The translations under genes and the position numbers were made by a program. DNA of 64,000 nucleotides from contig JAWQUS010000004.1 of the NCBI GenBank assembly GCA_036365455.1, positions 5,463,501-5,527,500 on the forward strand, given 5' to 3'. The notes beneath the pieces are model-generated. The model worked only from the letters and a program-made list of their open reading frames with translations. It searched no databases and was not told the origin of the DNA. Source of the stretch: Macrosoma leucophasiata (Eukaryota; Arthropoda; Insecta; Lepidoptera; Hedylidae). Positions 10,780 to 20,442 of the stretch are shown one piece after another. Position 1 is the stretch's first letter. Each line of letters starts with the position of its first letter.

Positions 10780-11110
10780 CCTATATTATCTTTACAACGG
10801 CGAGTGCTCTACTGAACTGTTTGATATGGTGCCACCGTGTCTTTTCCTACCCGCACTACCCGCAAAAAAGAGAGGTTCCACCCACACAGATTGGACGCAT
10901 GGCAGTGCTCAACGATTCGGTTTTTGGCGTTTGTTTCTCTCCAGAATGTGTAAATTGTGGAACGAACTTCCCTCTACGGTGTTCCCTCGGAGCTTCAGAG
11001 GTTCTTCAAAAATGGTGTCAAAAGACTCCTTCAAGGCTAACATGGCATATGCCACTTAACTTGGAAATCACTTTCTATGAGGCGACCTGTTCGCTTGCCC
11101 GTCAACCTTG
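10780..11110 (+). pseudogene. LINE C-terminal coding fragment (Jockey/CR1-like)
   Basis: Frame 10826-11059 contains THTDWTHGSAQRFGF, then FLSRMCKLWNELPSTVFP. The pattern of an arginine-rich stretch, then R..LWN.LP..VFP, is the usual C-terminus of Jockey- and CR1-type LINE polyproteins (family knowledge). The reverse transcriptase and endonuclease are absent. It abuts an oppositely oriented LINE 3' end at 10620-10775. This is a dead fragment. Confidence 0.65.
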
Positions 11111-11544
11111 ACACAAAAAATATTCCTTTACCTACGATTTGCAAAAAAATGTAAAATGAAACTTATCACAACAAGTTGTTCACCCCTGGCTCAGTACCAC
11201 TAAGTTCACTTCACCTGTGACACGCGACCCTCTTCTTTTTACCTTCAGTTTTATTGTTCAGGGGTGATGCATGCCATACATACTATATGAGGACTAAATT
11301 GTGTATTGTCTTTTAATGCATTAGCATTGTACGAATGTTGATATAAAAACTTTGCAGAGTTTATTGCGTTGTAAAATGTTTCGTGTATTTCAAAGTCCCA
11401 AACCTATAAAAAGTAAATAATATTAATTTGTAAAAAGTTTAAAAAGTCGTTCATCGATTTTTTCCAGCAGTACAGCTTGCCCTAAGAGGTTCGATCCGCA
11501 AATCATTGAGTATGTTAAAAAATGGTTTTTACATATTATCAGTA
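11111..11544. other. Unassigned AT-rich DNA
   Basis: No repeat or gene recognised. Confidence 0.35.
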
Positions 11545-11803
11545 CGAGTATACCCCATGCAGCTCACATTGATGTTAAGTGATGACTGCAGCCTATACAA
11601 AGAACAGATATCAAAATGTAGATGCGTTGCCACCCCTGAGACCTTTGTTAAATGTCTCTGTGATAGTTATTACGGGGCCATACATTACCATCTAACTGGA
11701 ACACGATAGTGCTGAACACTACCGTTTGGCGGCAGATAGGTTAGGTAATAAGGTGGTGCCTATGCCCTTGAGCTCTTACACTGGCACTCTACCACCAGTA
11801 GAA
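11545..11803 (-). mobile_element. SINE-A, old subfamily
   Basis: Reverse: CATGCAGCTCACATTGATG, ACCCCTGAGACC, TGTCTCTGTGATAGTTATTA, GGGGCCATACATTACCATC, TTTGGCGGCAGATAGGTTAG and GCACTCTACCACCAGTAG. The GATAGTTATTACGGGGCC and GGCGGCAGATAG blocks define the older subfamily. Confidence 0.85.
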
Positions 11804-11849
11804 TTGTTACGTACGTACCAAAGCGCGCCTATGGCTCCAAACGACACTA

Positions 11850-11998
11850 ACCCCCTTATTCATAAACGCATTTTAGCTAAAGTGTTGCTAATCTCTCCTT
11901 TGTCTTTTTCTATCCTGCACATTTGACAATGCAACTGACAAAGACAAAGCATTCTATAGCTAAAACGTATCTAATGTACGTTTATGAATAAGAGGGTT
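11850..11998. mobile_element. MITE-2 copy 2
   Basis: CCCCCTTATTCATAAACG at the left and CGTTTATGAATAAGAGGG at the right with the same interior as 8029-8177. One substitution in the right inverted repeat. Confidence 0.85.
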
Positions 11999-12099
11999 AA
12001 ACTCTACCACCAGTATAAGATTCCATTAGATGGCATTATTGTTTACAAATTACCAAACGGGCAAAGTCGCGAGAAAAAGTTGTATTTCACTACATCATT

Positions 12100-12172
12100 T
12101 TACTGGTGGTAGAGCTCCTGTGACGGAGCTCGCAGGCATAGGCACTACCACATTACCTAATATACTTGCTTC
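12100..12172 (+). mobile_element. SINE-A, 5' end only
   Basis: ACTGGTGGTAGAGCTCCTGT, GACGGAGCTCGCAGG, CACTACCACATTACC, TAATATACTTGC; ends abruptly. Retroposons normally lose the 5' end, so keeping only the 5' end implies a later deletion. Confidence 0.85.
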
Positions 12173-12669
12173 ATACATAATAAAAAAAAAACAAACAAGC
12201 GCCAAACATTATCTTTTCCCCACTAAAAGTAATTTTAAAAGCTACGTTGAGACGGATTTAACAAACGATATTGTCTCGGCATAATGGCGACGTGGTTTAA
12301 GGAGACGGGATTTGTTGGGTTTTGTTTAATGTCTCATTCGAATTTTCTACTCAATTACACTCAGTATACACGTAGCATGTACTCTTTATTTGACTTAGGT
12401 GACAATTCACCTGCAAATGTAACTTATCCGCGGATGAAATGTCACTCTTTACAAATAGAATGGGTCGACTCATTTTTTGTGTATGACAAAGTATTGTTTG
12501 ATGAGTGCTTCCAAGTTTCTGTGGGATAAAAGATTCAAACATTCATTTCATTTAGAGTAAAAATCATCGCTCCCGCCGAAAGAGGTGGTCAAGGAAGAGA
12601 GCTGGACAAAACCTTTCCCAAAGACCCCTGCAACAATGTTCGTTGTTCTTGTCGTATTCGTCGTCGTCA
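12173..12669. other. Unassigned DNA with an orphan 81-codon frame
   Basis: The plus frame at 12284-12529 follows directly on another frame ending at 12284. I recognise no domain. Bases 12590-12665 resemble RepZ (CCTTTCCCAAAGACCCCTGC). No evidence of a real gene. Confidence 0.3.
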
Positions 12670-12775
12670 TTTTTTTTTTATTGCAATGGAAGTGGTAAAC
12701 AAGCATGCAGTTCACATTGATGTTCCAAGGTCAAAATGTCAAGTCAAATTTTTCTTTCCGTTTTTTCTTTAATTT
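12670..12775. mobile_element. SINE-A 3' tip joined to a SINE-C tail scrap
   Basis: 12670-12740 is SINE-A in reverse (GCAATGGAAGTGGTAAACAA, CACATTGATGTTCC, AAGGTCAAAATG) with most of the body deleted. 12742-12775 (AAGTCAAATTTTTCTTTCCG) matches the sense tail of SINE-C. A deletion or recombination scar. Confidence 0.65.
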
Positions 12776-12959
12776 CTGATAGTATTTAGTTTAATTTAAT
12801 TATTTGTTAGAATCTAGTTTTATTATTCATTAAAATTATTCTTTTATTTGCGAACAACAAGGTCCAAATGTGTTAGTAAACATACAAAATAACTTAATAC
12901 TAATGTTAGTAACACAACAAAACAACAGAAAGTAGGTAAAAATTGGAGGCAATCAATAA

Positions 12960-13935
12960 AAAATGTGTTCTTAATTGATCGCCCTCCACACAAGTGCCTT
13001 CATGATGGGAGAGCACCGATTCTCTGCCACCGTGCGCACTATGCTATTATTGCTATCCCGTATTCTGCGTAGTAATGATGCTGTTTTCTTACGTAAGATG
13101 GCCGTAAAGCCATCTGTACGGATCTGTGCAAGCATTTCTGAGGCACTGCAGTAACGGGGTAGCCCTAGTAGCATTCTAAATATGTTATTGTACTGGATAC
13201 GCAGAACATTAACAAACCTTTTGGTACAGTTGACCCATTGATTCCCCGTGTAAAAACTTTGACAGTACGCCTTAAAAAGGGTTATTTTAACCTGGTCGCT
13301 ACAGCGGTGAAATCTACGCGTCAACATATTTCCTCGAACCACCAACGCTCTGCGCTCCCTTTCAATGTCAATATTGTCCTTGAGGTCACCGGTAAGGAAG
13401 TGTCCGAGATATTTAAATTGATTTACTCAATTCATTTTCTCGCCATTTAGAGTATTTTCGGGTACTACTTCAGGACTTTTCCCGGCAGCCTCAAAAACCA
13501 TGTACACACTTTTACGAGCTTTATAGATAAGACCATGTGAGGCCGCGTAAGACTCACATACTTTCAACATATCACGGATACCGGCAACTGTTGGACTCAA
13601 CAGCACCATGTCATCTGCGTAGCTAATATTGTTTACATTAACTCCGTTTATCTGGCAACCGACACGCATGCTGCTGAGTTCAACAATCAAATCATTTACG
13701 AAAAGGTTAAGCTTCGAAGATGTTATCCCGCCTTGTCTTACACCACATTGCAACCTGTATGGCCCCGAGAGTGCGTTCGACCACCTTACATAATTAACTT
13801 GGTTAGAATACCAATACTCAAGAATATTAGCAACATCCGTCGGCACATGCGTGTCTCGCATCTTCTTCCAGAGTCCATCATAAGAGACAAGGTCAAATGC
13901 CCTGGAGAGATCGAGGAAACAAGCATTGTAAATTC
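12960..13935 (-). pseudogene. LINE reverse transcriptase relic
   Basis: One reading frame on the minus strand runs from about 13935 to 12971 (over 310 codons) with one in-frame TGA at about 13428 in the parts I read. Upstream codons give CFLDLSRAFDLVSYDG. Then come LQCGVRQGGITSS (RT motif B region), NNISYADDMVLLS (catalytic YADD) and a C-terminal block with RANM-like RGNMLTRRF and LLGLPRYCSASEM. These are conserved landmarks of a non-LTR reverse transcriptase. The endonuclease and the first RT motifs are missing. The stop lies where a CGA arginine codon would fit, so C-to-T decay is likely (inference). 5' truncated, not functional. The clade is uncertain. Confidence 0.88.
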
Positions 13936-14504
13936 AATTAATTTAATAAAACAATATTGTTTGTACAAACAAAGCCAATATCTAAATATTGGCTTTGTTT
14001 GCCAGATAGAAATCGATTGTACTCTTTACCAGGAAACTCATCACCAATATCATTGAACCAGATACAACCGATATAGCGAATACCGGAGCTCTACCAACAC
14101 TTAAATACTCGTATTACAAATCTTACCTTCCCGCGTCACCTAGATCCGTAACTTTATTCGGATTTATAATAGTAATTAAAAGTGCAGTTTACATTACGAG
14201 ACTGGTCTCAAGTGGGCTCAGTCTAAAAAGTTTTTAATGTCCGCCTTGTAACGTGGGACTTACTTGAGTTTTAAACTTAAGTCAAACTTGGGGAAACTTT
14301 CAAGATGGCTTGCATGCGTTACGTGTAATTTTATTAATGGGCTTTCACGTTGAGTTGTGTTTGAAATTATGAGTATTACGCCTTTTGTGGCATTTAAGGA
14401 CAGGTAGATAATTGTAAATGTTCAATTCCATGTTTGCAGTCATTCTAATTGTACACGTTGCATTGAGTGTTGGGGACATCTGCGGAGAAAAAAGGTTCTT
14501 AATT
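13936..14504. other. Unassigned DNA with a 15-bp perfect hairpin
   Basis: A perfect stem at 13967-13981 and 13986-14000 (AAACAAAGCCAATAT and its complement) with the loop CTAA lies just past the truncated 5' end of the LINE relic. The rest has no recognised gene or repeat. Confidence 0.5.
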
Positions 14505-14795
14505 CCTTTTTTTATGTAATAAAAATGGCAAACAAGCATGCAGTTCACATTGATGTTAAGTGATGATTGCAGCCTAAAGACACCCACACAATGACTAGAG
14601 GTCAAAATGCAGATGCGTTACCACTCCTGAGGCCTAAGGTGTTATGCCTCTGTGCAGGAAATTACAGGGCCGTACATTACCAAGTAACCGGAACACGATA
14701 GTGCTGAACACTACCATTTAGCGGAAGGATATTAGGTAATGCGGTGGTACCTACGCCCGCGAGCTCCGTCACTGAAGCTCTACCACCAGTAAAAA
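14505..14795 (-). mobile_element. SINE-A, full-length copy
   Basis: Complete in reverse from TTTTTTATGTAATAAAAATG to GCTCTACCACCAGTAAAA. Young subfamily. A 5' end change reads CACTGAAGCTC instead of CACTGGAGCTC, shared with the copy at 15001. Confidence 0.93.
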
Positions 14796-14822
14796 ACCTT
14801 AAAAATTAATTGGAATAAAATT

Positions 14823-14935
14823 AAACGTACTGTCCTGTAATTTGTGGCATAGAGGCATAACAACTTAGGCCTGAGTGGCAATATTGAAACCTCTGATTTC
14901 ATGTATATAGATGTTGAAAGGCTTTAGCAGCCATT
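14823..14935 (+). mobile_element. SINE-A, old fragment
   Basis: TCCTGTAATTTGTGGCATAG, GGCATAACAACTTAGGCC, GAAACCTCTGATTTCATG. Opposite in orientation to the flanking copies. Confidence 0.65.
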
Positions 14936-15000
14936 CTCAAAATGAACTCCGCGAAGCACACTTCCAGTGAGCACTTTTCCATTTTCTGGAAGTTTCCCAG

Positions 15001-15188
15001 TTGCAGATGCGTTACCACTCCTGAGGCCTGAGGTGTAATGCATCTGTGCCGGAAATAACAGGACCGTACATTACCACCTGACCGGAACTCGATAGTGCTG
15101 AACACTACCATTTCGCGGCAAGTATATTAGGTAATGCGGTGGTGCCTACCCCCGTGAGCTCCGTCACTGAAGCTCTACCACCAGTAGT
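15001..15188 (-). mobile_element. SINE-A, 3'-deleted copy
   Basis: Begins mid-element at TTGCAGATGCGTTACCACTC and is complete from there to GAAGCTCTACCACCAGTAG. The A-tail half is missing. It carries the same GAAGCTC variant as 14505-14795. Confidence 0.88.
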
Positions 15189-15654
15189 CTTAATCTTATC
15201 TTAAGCTTATCAAACAATCTAATCTATTCTTTTTGCAACCACCAAGCAAGACCAGGCAGTCAAAGCACGAATCAACAAAAAAAAATGATCCGGAAGAATT
15301 GAGAACTTCCTCCTTTTTTTGGAAGTCGGTTAAAAATAACACACCTGTCCGTGTCCAAGTATATGGATATAGAGGCATCATACCGAAGGCCCTTAACCTA
15401 GCCACGAGCTAACGGGGGTATCAGTCACAATTTAAACAAAAATACGCTCTGAGACAATTTGATACTGACTTGGGCGCTTCGTTACTCATACGGATCGCAA
15501 AAAAGGCTGTTTATATTATCCAAGAGATTTTTTCAAATGTGTATCGTCATTTCTCGATTGTTTGTTATGGCCTTGCAAATATTTTTAAAAAGGTTTATTT
15601 TTTCCAGCTTCTTCCAATACACCCATCAGCCTTTTAAAGTATAACATCTAATAA
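15189..15654. other. Mostly unassigned; contains a RepP fragment
   Basis: At about 15285-15335 the minus strand reads ACCGACTTCCAAAAAAAGG, AGGAAGTTCTCAATTC, the short repeat RepP also seen at 21213-21258 and, split, at 56319-56665. The rest is unassigned. Confidence 0.5.
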
Positions 15655-15728
15655 TATAATAATGGCAACCATTGATACGTCCCACTGCTGGGCAGGAGTC
15701 TCTCCCCTTCTTGGGAAGAGGCCTTTTA
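15655..15728 (-). mobile_element. SINE-5S, 3' end only
   Basis: ATAATGGCAACCATTGATACG, CCCACTGCTGGGCAGGAGTC, CTTGGGAAGAGGCC match the 3' end of SINE-5S in reverse, with the ATT-type tail at its left. Confidence 0.8.
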
Positions 15729-15819
15729 GAGTATACTGCTAGGATATATATATTTTCCTTAATAAAAGTTCTTCTATCTTGAACCTTCCTTTGCTGTGCC
15801 TTTTTAAACTTTTTAACAT

Positions 15820-15905
15820 ATTGATTTATTGCTGGAGTGCCAGTGAAGAAGTTCGAGGGCATAGGCACAACCGCATTACTTATCTACTTGCCGTTAAATT
15901 GTAGC
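15820..15905 (+). mobile_element. SINE-A, old 5' fragment
   Basis: TTGCTGGAGTGCCAGTGAAG, TTCGAGGGCATAGGCACAAC, CGCATTACTTATCTACTTGCC. The TCGAGGGC spelling marks the older subfamily. Confidence 0.7.
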
Positions 15906-16061
15906 GTTAAACGCTAATGTTTCGTTCAATTATGCTTCATGAAGTGGTAATACACGTAATTTCCGCCATACAGGCATCAACTATGAATGCTCAAAATCAA
16001 CGCAACGCATCTTTATTGAAATCTTAGGTTTTATTTAAGTACGTAGGTAGATGTTAACCAT

Positions 16062-16310
16062 CATTATCATCACTACAGCCGAAAGAAGTCCACATCTGGA
16101 CTAAGGTCTCCACAATAAACGCCCACAACAGTTTTGTGCGTCATTAGGGGAGAATATGTCATAATCTGTAATAATGGCATGGCATATTGCCTAGCTTAGC
16201 GATCGTAGTGGTGGTAGTTTTATCGCGGTACGCTGCTGCCCATCCCGCGTTTTTAATTTTACTTCCGTCCTATAAAATGGTTTGACCGCTATTTTCCAAT
16301 TAACTGTGTA
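16062..16310. repeat. RepZ copy
   Basis: CATCACTACAGCCGAAAGA, GTCCACATCTGGACTAAGG, GGAGAATATGTCATAATC, TAGCGATCGTAGTGGTGG, CGCGGTACGCTGCTGCCC, then a TTTGACCGCTATT block. This is one of the two most complete RepZ copies (the other is 39291). Confidence 0.65.
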
Positions 16311-16370
16311 AATAGGCTACTTAGGAAATTAAGCCAGGGTTGCACCAAAATACTTGTTAAAGTTAAAGCT

Positions 16371-16750
16371 AATTGTTTTATATTATTTCGCATTAACACA
16401 TGCTTGTAAAATATATTTTATTTAAAGAAAAATGGAAAGAAAAATTTGACTTCAGGCGAGACTCGAACTCGCGGCCTACTGGGAATCTAGTCCAGCCGCT
16501 CTTCCAATTGAGCTACTGAAGTCCTGCCCGATTTGTCAAATCTTTCCTTCACATTTATTCTATTGCTTTATGGTAGCAGCAGCGCCATCTATCACCAACT
16601 ATGCTAGTTAGGCAACCGATATAATAGACTTTGCAGTTTATTGAATATCGTAAAGAAGTCGCTTTTACCCTTAATAATTGTTTTATATTATTTCGCATTA
16701 ACACATGCTTGAGAAATATATTTTATTTAAAGAAAAATGGAAAGAAAAAA
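16371..16750 (-). mobile_element. SINE-C partial head-to-tail dimer with target duplication
   Basis: The tail block (TTATTTCGCATTAACACATG .. AAAGAAAAATGGAAAGAAAA) occurs at 16375-16440 and again in the same orientation at 16678-16747. Between them lie the tRNA-like block (16441-16523 in reverse) and about 150 bases of leader (CCATCTATCACCAACTATGC, ACCGATATAATAGACTTTGC). AGTTAAAGCT flanks the whole unit at 16361-16370 and 16751-16760, so the doubled unit arrived as one insertion. The tRNA part has a perfect 7-bp acceptor stem (GACTTCA/TGAAGTC) and an intact GTTCGAGTC box B, but a nine-base anticodon loop, so it is not a working tRNA. Confidence 0.8.
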
Positions 16751-16898
16751 AGTTAAAGCTATTGTAACATTGCACATCCTTCTCTAACTTTCACAATTTC
16801 TGCAAGTTAGATAAGGATATGAAATGTTACAATAACTTTATCAAATATTTTTAACTAATAACTTTATCAAATATTTTTAACTTTGTGCAACCCAGGCT

Positions 16899-16924
16899 AA
16901 TCAGAATCAGAATCAGAATCAGAA
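16899..16924. repeat. AATCAG microsatellite
   Basis: About four tandem hexamers AATCAG. Confidence 0.9.
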
Positions 16925-17848
16925 ACTCATTTATTAATTTAGGGTGACAGGCACCTCTTATGACACGTCAAACACGTGACACACACGTCAAACACGTAAC
17001 ACGTCAAGTAAGACAAGTTAGGTTAGCATATTGCAAACAACCCTATCCCACAACTGCAAGAATTGAATACTTCCATATTACATAACACCATCAGTCTGTT
17101 TTATTTTTTTTTTACTTTGAGAATAGAATAGAAAATATTTTATTTATAACATTAATAAACGCACAAACTTACACTGAGATAATAGTAAAAGTACACACAG
17201 TAATTGTAAAAGTTGTTGTAAATCGGTCTTCAACCAGAGACCAAGTAATAATATTACGTATAGAATGGACACTTCGACGTCCCGCCCGATTTTCCTGCCT
17301 CACCCAACCTCCTCCCCTCTTATGGGCGACGTTTGGTATTCTCTTCGTGCTACGCACACAGATGGACGTGTAAATACACGTCACTGATTGATGTCTGTGT
17401 AATAGAGACCAAATTAAGCGTTTGTATGGAATTTTGGCGGAGTGTCCGCGGTGTGCTCCAACTCAGGATTATGCTGATCAATCGATCAGCGCTGGTCTTC
17501 CGTTGGAGCCAATACATATAACGGAATACACCGAAACATTAAATTCAAAAACCGACAAATCTGCACACCATACCAGCTAGAAAGTAATAAGTCAGTAAAA
17601 ATGTGCATACAATGCCCCGCATTTGAAATGCAAAGCGCACGCATTCTGAGGTCGGATCGCTCGTCACCGTCGCCATTATATATCGCACTCGATATAGATG
17701 CAATTGTGAACAGTATACGACTAGCCGTCGGGATACTAAAATTCGCGAACGGGTCTGCTTGTTGGATTACTCTCGACAACGTTTAACCCTGAACATAGGG
17801 TTAACCCTTAACTCCTTATCGAGTCAAAAAGAGTTCTACCCATTGACC
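16925..17848. other. Unassigned DNA
   Basis: Holds CACGTCAAACACGTAAC-type short repeats at 16960-17005. The minus frame at 17486-17779 has 97 codons without a recognisable domain and is overlapped by another frame on the plus strand. No gene supported. Confidence 0.3.
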
Positions 17849-18235
17849 TTTATTTACCAGAGGTTTTTTTACTGTTACGCATACCCACCCTTGGGGAGAG
17901 GGATAGGTAGTGTGGAACTCCGGGAAAGGACATCCGTCTACCCACTAAAAACCCCTGGTGGTTCCGACTCGTCCGCCATAATTGGCGGGGTAACGGGAAC
18001 GCTATCGTACACATCCGCGACCCCACCGGCGGCTGCTCGTTGCCGAGCCCTCCTCGGAGCCTTTCGGCTCCAACCGGTTGCAGAGTGACGGACAGCGCCA
18101 CGGCAAACGCCGCCCACTCTCTGGGTTCCTCTTGGCTTCGCCGGTGTGGGACAACCAAAGGGTACTGAACCCCCCGCCACAACAAGGTAGAAACCCTCGC
18201 GGGGGGTCTACCCGTTGACCAGGTGCTGGGGATAC
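17849..18235 (-). mobile_element. GC-rich island, probably a LINE 5' region
   Basis: Much richer in GC and CpG than its surroundings, with several overlapping minus-strand frames (up to 140 codons) and no domain I can name. On the minus strand TAGTGGGTAGACGGATGTCC, CTATCCCTCTCCCCAAGG and GGTGGGTATGCGTAACAG resemble sequence I associate with lepidopteran LINE 5' regions; this is recollection, not proof. TCTACCC.TTGACC occurs on both sides (about 17835 and 18208), which could be a target duplication, and the right flank continues as RepD. Confidence 0.4.
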
Positions 18236-18420
18236 TCCCATTGGTAGCATGGTTCCAGATTTCAAAAGTCAATTTACCACACTTTCACGTAGTAACATGA
18301 CAGATTATGTAGAAACGTCTCATATAAAAATCTGTCACATCTATTTAAAAACGAACAGCTGTTTGTTCCCTGTGTCTTCTCTACCTCACCTTCCTAACCT
18401 CATTGGTTCTAGCCAATTTC
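18225..18420 (+). repeat. RepD copy
   Basis: GGATACTCCCATTGGTAGC, ATGGTTCCAGATTTCAAAAG, TTACCACACTTTCACGTAG, TAACATGACAG, ATTTAAAAACGAACAGCTG. Matches 34360-34540 and the pieces at 45985 and 46795. Confidence 0.65.
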
Positions 18421-18519
18421 AGGTCACCAACTAGAAGCGCCAGTAAATGTATGGACGAATGAGCTCCCAGTGTATTATTAAGTTGTAGATCAAGGAAGGA
18501 CCATTCTGGTGTACAAAGC

Positions 18520-18860
18520 GATTTTTTCTAGGGTTCCTTACCACAAAAGGAAAAACCCCTTATCACAGTCTGTCTGTACTGTCACCGCCGATATTCTCTG
18601 AAAATACTAGGCCGATTGAGTTAGACCAGTGATTCCCAAAGTGGTCCATATAGACCCCCTGGGGTCTATGGGAGACTCGAAAGGGTCTACGTATATGCGT
18701 AAATAAAAATGGGATATATGAGAAAGTGATATAAATGTTAACAAGGGGGTCCACCGAAACCAGGAAAAAATTTAAAAGGGTCTACAAAAAAATTAGTTTG
18801 GGAACCTCTGAGTTAGACAGTACCCTCAGACAGTATTAGACCTTTTTGGTCAAGGTATGT
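18520..18860 (-). mobile_element. FR element split by a hAT MITE
   Basis: Left part TAGGGTTCCTTACCACAAAA, CACAGTCTGTCTGTACTGTC up to GGCCGATTGAG; right part CAGTACCCTCAGACAGTATT. The reverse of the FR 3' end. The interruption is the element at 18627-18810. Confidence 0.6.
18627..18810. mobile_element. hAT-2 MITE with perfect 8-bp target duplication
   Basis: AGTTAGAC at 18619-18626 is repeated at 18811-18818. The 184-bp insert has short terminal inverted repeats: CAGTGATTCCCAAA at the left and TTTGGGAACCTCTG at the right. CAGNG ends and 8-bp duplications are diagnostic of hAT elements (family knowledge). The interior holds GGGGTCTA repeats and no open frame, so it is non-autonomous. Confidence 0.9.
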
Positions 18861-19529
18861 CTGTGTTGGTCTCAACTCTCAACACATTATTATTTCTCTT
18901 ACTGCAACTCTTAGTCCAAATTACAAATATGCATCTCATTGTACAATCAGTAATCCACCTGATGAATACAAAATCCTTAAAAACCACAGAAAATACGCAA
19001 AACATGTCAAACCTGTCACATGTCAAAGTATTTACGAGGGAAAAAGATGATCAACATTAATAACAGTTCTCGTAACAAGCATTGTGTGGACAGTTTGAAA
19101 GTTTTCAATCGAGTACGTCCCCAATCTGCATGTAAAGTGTCAGCATAATGGCAATTTACATTTGTACAAAAACCTCTTTGTCCGCCGTCAGACGCTCTGA
19201 GTCAGGCTGTGAAAACCACGGTCGACGTCCTCGAAGACTTTCGCGTTTAGCACTTTACTTTAGACGCTAAAGAATATATACAATTCATCAGTAAGTTTGA
19301 TTGTGTCATAATCATAATCATTTACAAATATTACATAGTTTTGTACACATGACAGATAAATACCTCTATGTTTTCCACATTTTACACACCATTGTCATGG
19401 TAGGAATTTATAATCGACTTAAGCTGTAGTTACTATGACTACTATGAAATACCTACTACAAATAGTAGGTATTTCATAGTCTAAGGAAGAACGTTATATA
19501 TTAATTGTCAGTGATAATGTCAATGTTAT
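18861..19529. other. Unassigned DNA with a perfect hairpin
   Basis: No gene recognised. 19441-19480 is a perfect inverted repeat: an 18-bp stem (ACTATGAAATACCTACTA and its complement) with the loop CAAA. Confidence 0.7.
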
Positions 19530-19850
19530 AATAATAATAATAATGGCAACCCATTATACGTCCACTGCTGGGCACGAGTCTCTCCCCTTTTTGGGGGGAG
19601 GCCTGGAGCTTAATCCACCACGCTGCTCCAATGCGGATTGGAGATACGGGTTAGTGACCAATCCGCTGTCGGATGTTTTCAAAACGGCCATAAGTCCTCC
19701 GACAAGGTTTAACGACTGCTATGTATCGATAGAAACCGGGACAGACGGCTTAACGTGGCCTACGAAACACGGAAACGCGCATTTTAATTTGCCACTAGCG
19801 GTTACGCCCGTAATGCTTAACCGAATAGATCGCATACGATCTACGTAACA
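19530..19850 (-). mobile_element. SINE-5S copy, defective
   Basis: Left end ATAATAATAATAATGGCAAC is the ATT tail, then CCCACTGCTGGGCACGAGTC-type sequence, GGGGGGAGGCCTGGAGC, GTCGGATGTTTTC, and in reverse the 5S-like GGTTAAGCATTACGGGCG near 19815-19830. The GGTC..GATGGGTGACC segment is deleted and the first bases of the head are lost. Confidence 0.82.
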
Positions 19851-20442
19851 AGTATACATGTAAGAAACAAGTAACGCGTTAACCAGCAGCGGAACCATGC
19901 GCGCATCACATGTTAATAAATTCTACTATCTTTTCTACTATCGTTGCAAGTATCCAACGCGCCGACCGCAACGGTAGTGCGTGTAGTCGCGGAACTAAAT
20001 CGTTCATTGCGACCGTTGACCAAACGTTACAAGTTACAACACTAATGACAAATATTGCGGCTAAACGTAAAGTTAGAACTTGGAAATATAACTGTTTACA
20101 TATTAACCCACTTTTTATAACTATCGTAACAGGTATATCAACATAGTAAAAAATATTTAACTCGAATAATCATGTCCACTATAAAATAAAACTAGCGTAT
20201 TGAATAATCGCCAACAAAAATGTTGGTACAACTTTAAGTGATAGATCAGCGGTCGTACCACGACCTTTTAATCCCAACCTGGACTGGGATTTTAGCTTTG
20301 TATCGTTTCTTCATTCTTAATCTATATATATTTAAAAAATCAATAGGGAATATGCATAAAATTTAAAATTGTCTCAAATATTTTTTTCTCGAATATTTAT
20401 CAACGTCATATTATAACTACAAAGTTTTTTTTTATTTACTAA
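19851..20442. other. Unassigned DNA
   Basis: Moderately CpG-rich at 19870-20010, AT-rich after. The 78-codon plus frame at 19910-20146 has no recognisable domain. Confidence 0.3.

Noticed and set aside
16441..16523. A functional tRNA gene on the minus strand
   Set aside because: Acceptor and T stems are perfect, but the anticodon loop has nine bases and the same block occurs in several SINE-C copies; it is a SINE head.
17850..18272. 140-codon minus-strand gene in the GC-rich island
   Set aside because: Several overlapping frames are equally open because of high GC; no domain and no start context.
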